64,000 nt of DNA from Acanthococcus lagerstroemiae (Eukaryota > Arthropoda > Insecta > Hemiptera > Eriococcidae), in contig CM063114.1 in NCBI GenBank assembly GCA_031841125.1, positions 6,262,001 to 6,326,000 of the forward strand, read 5' to 3'. The first letter of the stretch is position 1. Each line of letters begins with the position of its first letter. Shown here one piece after another: positions 53,525 to 63,655 of the stretch. The notes below the pieces were generated by a model. It was given only the letters and a program-made list of their open reading frames with translations. It searched no databases and was not told the DNA's origin. Both the position numbers and the translations under genes were made by a program.

Positions 53525-53600
53525 CAATTCTTATCATAAATAAAAAAATTAGCACAGGAAACGTGGAGAGACGCAGCTTACTAGTCGAGAAACTAATGAA
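53525..53600 (+). mobile_element. Short LINE tail fragment
   Basis: Contains ATTAGCACAGGAAACGTGGA, then GAGACGCAGCTTACTAGTCG and an ATCATC end, matching the LINE end at 10500-10570. Likely a small retroposed or broken piece; it lies 380 bp upstream of the carboxypeptidase start. Confidence 0.45.
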
Positions 53601-53803
53601 TCTATCATCATGATCACTTTCACCGATTCAATATCTTATTTTCAATTACAACGAATTGATTAAAAAGATTATTCGATATTCTTCCTAGATATCACGACCG
53701 CCGCTAGGTAGAAGTGTGCAAACATCACCGATAAGAACTCGTGTAATTTAATCCAAAGTGTGAGATAAGTTTTAACTTTTTTTTGAAATATATACAACTA
53801 CAT

Positions 53804-53810
53804 TATATAT
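53804..53810 (+). promoter_or_regulatory. Possible TATA box of the carboxypeptidase gene
   Basis: TATATAT, about 180 bp before the ATG, would place transcription start near 53835-53840 and a leader of about 145 nt. In AT-rich DNA such a match is weak evidence; position is the only support. Confidence 0.3.
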
Positions 53811-53985
53811 ACCCGCAATTTACTAATAGTTTTCGCTGTCTGTTAGAGTGAAATAGTCACTGTTCACCGTTGCTGAGTGTTACCGCGAATCTTTGTGACG
53901 TGTCCGCGCTGTCTTCGTCCGCGTATGAGTCTGAGTTTCGCATCGGTGGACTGTTCGTTAGCACCGCAACTCTTTCGAAATCGAC

Positions 53986-55392
53986 ATGAGGGCCATAGGC
54001 TCGCTGCTAATATGTTTAATAATAACCGTCGCAGTCGGTACATATTTCACCAGAGTGGACGGCCAATTCTCCAAGAAGAAACGGAGAACGACCGAAACTT
54101 CAGCTGACGAAGATAAAACAATTAAAGTGGATACTACGCAGGCTTTTTTAGTAACACGCTATCTGAAATCGAATGCATCCAAAGAAATGATTCGCAGCGC
54201 GATCGCGGTGCCTGCGTTGGCGGGCAAAGTTCGCAGCTACTCGGGTTTCTTCACCGTCAACGAAACTCACAATTCAAATCTGTTCTTCTGGTTCTTCGAA
54301 AGCGAGAAAAATTACGTAGATCGGCCGATTGTTCTGTGGCTGCAAGGTGGCCCCGGAAACTCGTTCATCAACAGTTTGTTTCTCGGCAACGGTCCGTACC
54401 AGTTCAAATACGATATGAATGTTTCGCTCTCGAACACGTCCTGGACGCAGAAATTGAACTTGTTGTACATAGACAATCCGGTCGGAGCTGGGTACAGTTT
54501 CACCGACTCCTCCAGCGGATACTGCACATCGGTCGAGTGCGGCGCCACCGATCTGTATGAAGCGTTGACACAGTTCTACGAGGTCTTTTCCGAGTTGAAG
54601 TCAAACGAACTCTACGTGGCCGGCGAATCATATGCCGGAAAATTCGTAGCAACATTGGCCTCGACAATCACTAGGAAGAATCAGAACGCCAGGTTCAAAA
54701 TGAATCTCCAAGGTATATCCATCGGTGCCGGTTTCGTGGACCCGCTGAATCAGTTTTATTACTCCGATTATTACTACCAGGTCGGGATGCTCGATCTTAA
54801 GGGTAAAAAGGAAATCGAGATTCTGGAAGAGAAGCTGCGTAAGAATATAGTAAAAGGTAATCACTTCACGGTGCTGGCTCTGACCGTTTATTTCTTCTCA
54901 AAGGCTTACATGCTCGACGTGCTACCGCATTTAGACGTCAGAGGACCGCATACGTACGACGGGCCGTTAATTGAGAAATTGTCCGACTTTATTCAGAGCG
55001 ACCGCTTACGCAAATTCCTCCACGTCGGCTCGAACCAATTCCACGGCAAGACGTGGGTTATATGGTACTTAAGAGCTGACTTTGTGAAATCGGTCAGACG
55101 TGACGTTTTAGAAGCAGTGCAGAGGTACAAGGTATTATTGTACAGCGGACAGTTCGACACACTCATTCCGCCCGTACACATTGACAGAGTGATAGCGGCG
55201 CTCTCATGGTCCGGTTTCCCGAAGTTCATGGACGCCGAAAGGGAAAGATGGTATGTGGATGGTAATCTAGCTGGATTTATAAAAAAATCGGAAAATTTAA
55301 CTCAGGTGGTGGTGCGGGAGGCCAACCATTTTGTTGTTCGTTCGCAGCAACAGTGGTTGCAAGATTTGATATTCAGATTTACAAACGTCTAA
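53986..55392 (+). CDS. Secreted S10 serine carboxypeptidase-like protein (468 aa, intronless)
   Basis: ATG at 53986 in a good context is followed by a signal peptide (LLICLIITVAVGTYF, residues 7-21) and a basic KKKRR (30-34). The S10 order is complete: WLQGGPGNS (118-126), LLYIDNPVGAGYSFT (159-173), GESYAGKF with nucleophile S215, GQFD with D391, and NHFVV with H448. Length fits the family (about 470 aa; vitellogenic/CPVL-type). Five N-glycosylation sequons (N63, N92, N145, N150, N437) fit a secreted or lysosomal enzyme that would remove C-terminal residues from peptides. Differences from usual members: the Glu preceding xGP in the substrate pocket is Gly134 (LGNGPY), and AGH is ANH. No introns; transposon debris surrounds it. 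Codon third positions are richer in G/C than the flanks. Probably a functional retrocopy or lineage-specific paralogue; activity is inferred from the triad only. Confidence 0.95.
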   Translation: MRAIGSLLICLIITVAVGTYFTRVDGQFSKKKRRTTETSADEDKTIKVDTTQAFLVTRYLKSNASKEMIRSAIAVPALAGKVRSYSGFFTVNETHNSNLFFWFFESEKNYVDRPIVLWLQGGPGNSFINSLFLGNGPYQFKYDMNVSLSNTSWTQKLNLLYIDNPVGAGYSFTDSSSGYCTSVECGATDLYEALTQFYEVFSELKSNELYVAGESYAGKFVATLASTITRKNQNARFKMNLQGISIGAGFVDPLNQFYYSDYYYQVGMLDLKGKKEIEILEEKLRKNIVKGNHFTVLALTVYFFSKAYMLDVLPHLDVRGPHTYDGPLIEKLSDFIQSDRLRKFLHVGSNQFHGKTWVIWYLRADFVKSVRRDVLEAVQRYKVLLYSGQFDTLIPPVHIDRVIAALSWSGFPKFMDAERERWYVDGNLAGFIKKSENLTQVVVREANHFVVRSQQQWLQDLIFRFTNV

Positions 55393-55583
55393 ATCGCTTC
55401 TTCGGATTGGTTTGCTACAAAAGAGTTTCGCAGATGTTGTGCTTCAAGCCTCGGATTGTTACTCATCTGGTGAAACATGGATATTCAAAAACCGGCGTAA
55501 ATTTAATAGGTCGCTGGAGCAACGTTAAATGTGATTTTCTGACAAAAAAAGAAAAAAAGTTAATTAAGACAAGTAGGATTAGA

Positions 55584-55589
55584 ATAAAT
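55584..55589 (+). terminator. Possible polyadenylation signal
   Basis: AATAAA about 190 bp after the carboxypeptidase stop, the first perfect hexamer downstream. Plausible 3' end signal; no experimental support. Confidence 0.4.
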
Positions 55590-55779
55590 ACGAATTACTT
55601 AGTTCTTAAAAGTACCAAAAATATTCCCCTCTACATTCGTGCTAACCTCTGCCTGGAAGTTGGTGTACGTATTTTGGATAATTTTTATGTAGGATATTTT
55701 GATTTCCTCCCTTCAGAGGGATTTAATAATCTTAAGCGGGCTGAACACAGTTCATAAAAATGATCTCACGAAACTAATC

Positions 55780-55950
55780 ACTAAAATGATCTAACGTCAT
55801 TTAAAAATTCAAAACGATTTGAGTTATTAATGACGCTTGATCATTTTTATGATCTCTTATCATTATAACGATGACCTTGCTCTGTGTACACGTTCACTAT
55901 TATTGACGAAGCGGTCAATAATGACAATTTTTATCGACCGTGTACAGCTC
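55780..55950. repeat. Two adjacent inverted repeats
   Basis: AAAATGATCTAACGTCATT (about 55782) faces AATGACGCTTGATCATTTT (about 55829), and CTGTGTACACG...CTATTATTGAC (55880-) faces GTCAATAATGACA...CGTGTACAG (to about 55947). Both are imperfect hairpins downstream of the carboxypeptidase gene, likely MITE-like debris. Confidence 0.55.
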
Positions 55951-56199
55951 ACTGAATGCTTTTGTATGTTCCACAGAGGCTAGGCCTGAATTTCTGTTGG
56001 TATTCTTCACAAACATTCATTAAATGATCAATGAATGGTACGGAGATGGTTTAAAGTAGAGAAACCTTTGCGGAATCTTGCTAGCTCTCTAGATTGATTA
56101 CTGATATTTGGTTTTTCTTCTGAGTTCTATTAACTTTCAGTATTTTACTCAGTTGGGCTAAGAAGAGTTGGTCTAGAGTTGTTTATCTTAAATTAATTT

Positions 56200-57440
56200 A
56201 ATTTTTTGTATAATAAAATAATATTTGATTTTTTCCAATCCTCTCTGGGATTGTTCTTTTATCCAGAATTTTATTGCATAGTTTTATTAGTGTCTTAACC
56301 ATATTGCTTCTCCTCCATACTTTATTTGTTCATTGGTTATTCCATCATGTCCGGGCACTTTATTGTATTCAAGTTTTCTAGCATGTGTATGATTTATTTT
56401 ATAGAAAATTCTGATTCCTCTTCAAGTTCAGTAATAATTTGGCTCGTCACTTCTATTATATATTATTTTTGATTTAAAAAAAAAAATAAAAGTCTGTTGC
56501 TATTTTGTTGATTTTTTTCCTACTCAACATTTTTTCACTACAATATGTAATTAATCATGTCTGGTGGAACGTATGACGATGCACGCATGCCAAAGTGGCT
56601 CCTAAGACGACCAGAGGGATACTTTGAGGCGAGCCCGAGCCCCCATTTCGTCGTTCCACTACCGGTGCGCACGGTACTGCATGCAGGGGCCACGATAGCA
56701 CCCCCTACTGACCAAGGTTAACGCTCACCCAGCACTAACCTGGAAATTGTAAGCCATCTGACAGGTATTTTTTGATATTTTTCGTACTTCTTGTAGATTC
56801 TAATATGCCCTGAATACATTTTATGTATTTTCTTTATTAAAGCTCTTTAAGAGGGATTTAACTTGTTTATAGATTGAGTTTTGTTTAATTTTTTCATTTC
56901 AAGATTTTTTTCTTTTACGGCTTAACCTTTCTCTTGTTTTTATTAAAACTTTTATCTCATCAGGGATGGACGATTTTTTATTTATTTTTATTGATTTATC
57001 TATTTTTATCACTGTTATGATGTTTCTAACTTTCTTCAATTATTTTTGTTATTTTCTCTACAATGGTCTCCATCTATATTCCTTCCTCAAAAACGCTCGC
57101 CTCAATCTTATACTAATTTTTTGCTGGTACTTAATTTGTTTTCTTAAAGTATCTCTCTTATTGATTTCTTTATCTGCTAAGTAACTTCCTAATTGAGATT
57201 GTAAGTTTCATTTCTGTTGAATGGTGATGTGAGTAGCATTCAAACTTTTTTTAGAACATTAAAATTACTTATCAGATTTTGACTTCTATAGGTACTGGTC
57301 AGTAGTCTATTTTATTGCTTGTTTCTTCATTTGGCGATGTCCATGTCCAGGACTTTTCCATTCTTTTCTTAAAAAACGTGTTGATATTTAAATCATTGTC
57401 CATACAAAACGTGATTAGTTCTCATTCTTTTTTATTTATT
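56200..57440 (-). pseudogene. LINE endonuclease-RT remnant
   Basis: Minus-strand phrases in order: NTFFKKRMEKSWTWTSPNEE, TSNKIDY (endonuclease end; 57325-57405), IPDEIKVLIKTRERLSRKRK (linker, about 56940), then KVPGHDGITNEQIKYGGEAI (RT start, about 56300-56370). These match the EN-to-RT stretch of RTE/CR1-like LINEs (NTFF.KR....TW.SP, then PG.DGI..E.). Stops and shifts are frequent and the rest of the RT is absent. A GC-rich block at 56560-56750 interrupts it. Confidence 0.75.
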
Positions 57441-57535
57441 ACTTCTCAAACACGGTAATACTGTGAATGAGATAAATAATTTCCTTGAAACAGAGGTGGT
57501 ACAAAAATCGATTCTTTTGTCGTCATTTATCTGAC

Positions 57536-57740
57536 ACAACATACATTGTGTCCGAATTCGATGCATAATTTGATGCAAAAGTCGAGTTACCATGCCAACA
57601 TCGACTTTTGAATCGAATTCAATGCCAAAATTGATGTACAGTTTGATCCAAACGTCAATGTCAACATGATAACTCGACTTTCATATCCAATTCTGAATCA
57701 AATTCGATCACAATGCCGTTTTAAGAAAGTGACAAATTAG
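57536..57740. repeat. Dispersed GTCGATGTCAACATG repeat, copy 1
   Basis: Contains GATCCAAACGTCAATGTCAA, CATGATAACTCGACTTTCAT and AAGAAAGTGACAAATTAGGT in an order repeated twice at 59863-60178. AT-rich, no coding frame. Confidence 0.6.
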
Positions 57741-58585
57741 GTGTATCCACATTTGAGGGTGATGATGTGGTGAGACATATGGGGCATTTTCTATGAGAAA
57801 GGGTAACTTTGTCGATCGATCAAAGTCTCAGAAAACGCGAAAAAACAAAAACAAAATTTTTTGGTCAAGAAAATCAATTTTGAGATTTTGGTTGATTTTG
57901 ACCAAAAAAATATCACAATAAAGAAGAGACGTAGCACATGTGAGAGAAGAGGAGAGGAGGGGAGAGAGAGAGAGAGAATTATGAAAGAGAATGAGAAAAG
58001 AATGCGAATGTCTGCGTTCGCTTCTTTGTGGTTTTTCAGAGCTCACGAATAAATTCGATGTTCTGAATTGTTACCACCTAGAAGAGCGAAAAATTACCTT
58101 TCCAACAAGTCCTTGTCGAGGGTAACGTAATTCCGCGGCGAGTTACGGCCGCTTGAAGGAGTGGAAAAAAAAGCGTGTCTAACATGAAACGCATTTTCCC
58201 CGAAAACTTGTTTTTGCGCGTTCTAGTTACACTCACCTTTGACCGCTTATATCTCCGCAACGAAAAATGCTACAAATCTTGCCAATAGCCCGTTGGAATG
58301 GGCATTCATTCGTCTATTACGTACTGTCCATAACTCAAAATTCGTCGAATCGACAAAGTCACCTTTTTTTAAAATAGAAACTGCCACATATATATAGTGA
58401 TGCACACATGCCAAAGTGACCCCTATGGTACCGCAACCTTGGCGCGGAAACTACCCTTTCGAGTGGACGACATTTGAGGGTGATATAGAATGGAGAAAGT
58501 ATAATCGGAAGTTAGGGAAATGTGTTTTGCAGTTACGATAAATAGACTTGCACGTTAAATTTTGAACAGCAGATTAATAGGGTGG

Positions 58586-58666
58586 AACGTCAATTCTGAT
58601 AGAAATGCACGCTAATTTATGAACGTCAATTCTGATAGAAATACACGCTAATTCGTGAACGTCAGT
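58586..58666. repeat. 36-bp tandem repeat, 2.2 units
   Basis: GAACGTCAATTCTGATAGAA recurs at 58586 and 58622, with a partial third at 58658, exact 36-bp spacing and few mismatches. Confidence 0.92.
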
Positions 58667-59034
58667 ACATTGTGTATTATAGCTAGGATATTTCTTCTCT
58701 TTCTAAACGTCACAACATGACAACATGCATCAGTTCGATGATTTTATGTTAGTGCGAGTGACTGTCCTCCCATAACCGTTGAAAGCCTTCAGAATTTCAC
58801 AGTTAAAGAAGGCAAATGGAAAAATTTTGACGAGTTTAAAACTGTTCATTACGGTACATGGACGATAACATTACAACCTGAAAATTGGAGGTGCAACAGT
58901 ACCTGTCCTTATTTCTTGAAGCACCGGATATGCAAACACTCTCTAGGTATAAAAATAAGGACGCACCAAGTGGCCGTTCCGATGGAAACAAAGTCCATCA
59001 GAGACGTACCGAAGAGTGGAGGAGGGAAAAAATT

Positions 59035-59150
59035 GTGAAAGTCTCAACTGTCAACTCAGCATTCCCAAGAATCAAAGCAAAAGAAGAAAACCCGTTTGAC
59101 TTGTTGGGTTTCCCCAACTTCTCACCTCAATTCCCACCTTGGATAATCCA
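59035..59150. repeat. Single unit of the 51.9-kb tandem repeat
   Basis: GTGAAAGTCTCAACTGTCAA, ATCAAAGCAAAAGAAGAAAA and GACTTGTTGGGTTTCCCCAA match the 51940-52190 units in the same order and strand. Confidence 0.65.
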
Positions 59151-59440
59151 AAACATCGAATAATCGAATGTCTTTTTTTACTCATAAATTCATGGATTTC
59201 ATTTGAGGAGTTTCGAAATATTTATTTCAATCTGTAATAGCCATGAAAACTCATGAGGAACGTTTTATTAAAAGAAACACTAGATTATAAAATCACATTT
59301 TCACTAAACCACAACATGTCGTACCTTATCACAATGTTCAAGGTTACTGACAGACTACCTACACATTCTTTGTACATTATCCTGTACCCGATGTGCAAAA
59401 TCCCGCCAGTTAAGCAGGTGACAAAAAGTGAACCAAGTGT

Positions 59441-59640
59441 AACTGACGGGTTTCTGGGCAATCTGAAGGTAACTAAGGGTTGTAAATGGGTAACTTTTCT
59501 GCGGGTAACCAGAGGGTAACTAAATAACGCCAGTCACCCAGGTAACTAATGTGGAACCAAACTGACGGATTTCTGGGTAATCTGAAAAGGTAACTGAGGG
59601 CTGCAAATGGGTAACTTTCCCGCAGGTAATTAGGGTGACT
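59441..59640. repeat. 118-bp tandem duplication rich in GGTAAC
   Basis: AACTGACGGGTTTCTGGGCA (59441) and AACTGACGGATTTCTGGGTA (59559) begin two units, each followed by GGTAACTRAGGGYTG, AAATGGGTAACTTT and YGCGGGTAAC-like words. The second unit ends near 59640. Confidence 0.85.
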
Positions 59641-59862
59641 GATTGCGCATCGGGTATTCCTCGTTCTACTTTGCTCATACAGCTTCAGCTAACAATATTG
59701 TATGTATGTACTTGCAAAATAATACATATATGAATCGGATAAAAAAGCTAAACTATTTTTTTGTGTCGGATAAACGAATGCTCAGTAGGCAAAAATTAAT
59801 CACGGATAATTAAAAGATCGGTTATTTAATGGTCGGATAATCGAGGTTCCACTGTAGATTCG

Positions 59863-60178
59863 TCAATGCTTAATTCGATCCAAAAGTCGATGTCAACATA
59901 GCAATTTGACTTCCATATCTAATTTTGTATTAAATGTGATTACAATATCATATCAAAAAAATGACAGATCGGTGTATCAACATTTGTCTTGAAAGTGATG
60001 TTGATTTTGATACAGAAATCAAGTTACCATGTCGACATCGACATCTAGATGGACTTCTACATTGAAGTCAATGTTCAAATTGATCCGAAAGTCGGTGTCG
60101 ACATGGTAAGTCGACTTATCCAATTAGATTATAGTGTCGGGTTAAAAAAGTGACGGATATGGCATGTCGATATTTATT
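59863..60178. repeat. Dispersed GTCGATGTCAACATG repeat, copies 2 and 3
   Basis: Two units related to 57536-57740: the first has GATCCAAAAGTCGATGTCAA (about 59876) to AAAAAATGACAGATCGG, the second has GATCCGAAAGTCGGTGTCGA (about 60080) to AAAAAAGTGACGGATATGG. Confidence 0.6.
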
Positions 60179-60189
60179 TTAAAGGATGT

Positions 60190-63100
60190 TCTTCGGAAAG
60201 TATTTATAAAGAAAAAAGGAATGCAGAATGGAAAAAAAAATGAATGAAAGAAAGGAGCAAATTCCTGAACATCTGAACATATGAAGGTACTATGAAGTTT
60301 GTCACCGTACTCACTACTTCACAACGGTGAGTATAAATTTAGGTGAAATTTCACCCCTGAGACTTGAAAATGGTAGCATAATATGAAAATTAAGAGTTGT
60401 AATAATCTATCAATTATAATATTCTTAAGATTTTGCAATTCTAGCATCAGGCTTTTTTAGAATAACCTCTCTGTGAAGGGTCTATCGTTGTGAACCTCAG
60501 AATCGGTCTAAGAAATACCCTATCACTCCCTGATTATAGGTTGACAAAGTTAATTTTTTCTTAAGTTCACTTAACACGTTGACCTAATGAAGGGGGAGAA
60601 TCAAATCCTACAAGCTCAGATCGGCTCTGAATTTCGCTTACACCCTGATACCCGTAACTGATTAAATATACACGTATGTACTATTGTTTCATGTGATACA
60701 AATAAACCTTTGTGGAATGTTAAAATCATTCATTTATAAGATTCGACTAGTCACACTAGATATCATTTCATAAATTATTAATACTTGACAGTTCAAATTT
60801 TTCGTTTCTTATTTCAATAGAACAGAAAGAATATTGACTAGCATATTTCATTGTCCCTTCAATAGTAACATTCGTCGAATCATAGAACATGTTCATGAGT
60901 AACGTTTCCTCTCTGGTGAGCGGATACTGCACCTCATATATGTGAAACACCCCGTGTATAAGCAGTATTATTCCTTTAGAGACGCTAATCTGCTTTGATT
61001 CTTTTTTTTCTTTCTTTCTTTTTCAGAATCCAGATTCACTGCATACTAATTGTACGCCTACCTACTCCTCCACAATTTTCAACTTTACGGAGCGTACCTA
61101 CTTTTTCTTGGCTGGTATACAAAATTCTCCCGTTGGAATACTTTCAAAATTCCATTTCGTAATGAAAAAAGTTGTACTCTTTCAAATAAGTGTGTGGGAT
61201 TGACTTTTTGTCGCGAATTTATATAATATTCTGCGGAGATACGCTGGGAGTACTTAATGAGTTTTTAATCGTTTTAAAAATTCTATCATCTTTTATTGTT
61301 TTACAGTGCCAAATTTTCGCCCCTTTAGCCGAACTTTCTTGTTATATTCATTCAAGAGTCTGCTCGATGTCCCGATAAATTTGCCTCTCTTTTTTTTTCT
61401 TCCTTCCTCAAATCGACGTTATTGGCGTCATTAATTTTCTTTCGATTAATTTTATTCTTTGTTTTTTTTTTTGTTAATTTTAATTACTTTTTTCCTATCT
61501 TTTCTGTACCTTTTCACTGCTATAAGTATACTAATTCCACTGAATGCCTGTTTGCGTATGCTTGCTCAATTACGGACACTGATTAAAGTGTTGCGAACGC
61601 AGCCACTGATCGGAGGCTTGATTTGAGGAAATCGATAAGAGCCTGACTGTGAAACAGAAGGGGTTAATGAAATCGGGACATAATTACACAGAGTGACTGC
61701 AAGACACATGGAGCGCGAGTTCAACCTGGACAGCTTTGCTCAGTTTTAAAGACCTCAACATCCTAGCAGAATGGCCCTTATGTTAAAGTGTTCGCGTCTA
61801 GTCACCCGTGCAGATAGTGCTAAAAAGTTTCAAGTCGAGAAAAGCTGAGGGAGGGGGTATGCGCCTCCAGATGGTTGAAATTTCAACATTGAGATTCCGA
61901 ATTTTGCGTCACTACCGTGACTACAGCTAATAAGTAGGGAGCTGTCTTCATGGAGGGGGTCAAACATTTGTCAGCACATGATTACACGGGTAGAGATGCA
62001 TATCTGTAATTGATACTGCAATTAATTGGACACGGAATTGTCCGATGGCTCGCCATGTGAAAGAAAAAGATTCCGCAGAAAACATTCCACAGAAAAACGT
62101 TACCATCGTGACGTAGTTGCGTATTCCTCTTTACGCGGTCATTCGTTGCACCATGTTCCGACCGACCGACACGGAGAATACCGGCCGACCCAGAAAATGG
62201 ACGAATAACACCCAGAATGTTATTATAATGACGTCGTTGACTGAATGTGTGAACATGTTTGGTAACTATAAGACATATCCATGTATGGATGTAGATTCTT
62301 TCTTTCTTCTTAATTGTATACAACCCCATCCTGAGTTGAGATGAAGGGGGCTGATTGATCGTATACCACGATGTTCCTGATTTGGGATCTGAAAATGTTT
62401 GTACTCGTTTATATTTCTTTGGTATAGGTACACAATTATTTCATGTATCTACAATCCCCTGCTCAGCTGTGGGGGAGAGGGAAATGGGCTAATAGATGAT
62501 GTAGATTGGACCCGTATCTGATTTTTAATTAGGAAACGACTGTTTTAGTTTGAATTTCTTTCATATTTGAATTTATACACAGTTTTCGTTTGTGTGCAAA
62601 AATGATACTTCATTTGCGTGCAACCACCTGCAAAGTTATGGTAGGAGGGGCCAAATGATAGTGCTACCTCCCATTTCTGATTTTGGGACGGAAAATCATT
62701 TTATTTATATATATTATTTCTACTGGCTGTTATATCTTGTCTTTTCAACGTATTCGAGAATGTTCCTATCGCTTTATTATTATTTGCTTCCTTCTTTTCC
62801 ATTGTACTTTGACAAAGTTTTAGGGGTTTGAGGTGATGGGCCTAAATAATAGACAAAAATTATTAGCTATGCTATTCTTGTAGGACATTAGTAATGGTGG
62901 AGTCTTCAAGGATAGTGAACTTTTAGGTACTATAAATTTCCGAATCCTAATGTTTAATATTCTGTCTTTACAATGAGGTAGCTAGAGCAAATGCAGAGGT
63001 GGATATTTGCTTTATGACCCTTAAAGCATTTAGTAACGTCATTCAGAAACATTTATCGGCCTCTGAGCCAGCTTGGTTTCAATAATTTCCTCCCTCTCCC

Positions 63101-63650
63101 CCTTTCCCAACACTTCAACGTTCTTCTCTTCGTTCTCATTTTCATTTTCTTCCTTTCCCACTGTTCCATGCAGTATTTTCCGGGTATCTCTCCTTTCAGC
63201 CCTCCAGCCAGATTATTTCGCATTACTTTCTCAGTCCCCCCCCCCCGTATATTCAATCATTTATTGGGTTATTCGCTCCCCTGCGCTTAAAATGTGTTAC
63301 CATTTTCTTTCGTCTTTTTCTTCAGTCAATAATGGGAAAACTGTGTAATACACTCTACTTCGACCCCTTCTAATCTGATCAGTTTTGGCTGTAGGAGGAT
63401 ACAATATTGAATAAATAAATAATTTTTGTAATTGTAGTTCATTATTTATTTATTTATTTATATACTTGGCCATCTCTTTTCTCTTCGGTTCCGTCAGTCA
63501 TTCATTGTTATTCTTTCCAAGTCGTCCACTAATTTTGTTTTTCAAGTATTTTTCAATATTTCTCCTCGTGGCTATTTATTTTATTTCATCCTCCTATAAA
63601 AACTCGAAAATATCAAGTTTCACAGGAACAGGTCAATATTCAAAAATACC
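60190..63650. other. Intergenic DNA, nothing recognised
   Basis: Includes a TTTC-rich stretch near 61001-61024, a C9 run near 63238 and facing AATAAATAAATAAT / ATTATTTATTTATT tracts near 63412-63461. Short frames only. Nothing supports a gene. Confidence 0.4.
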
Positions 63651-63655
63651 AAAGT

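Noticed and set aside
54312..54548. Antisense and shifted frames inside the carboxypeptidase gene
   Set aside because: Shadows of the S10 coding sequence.
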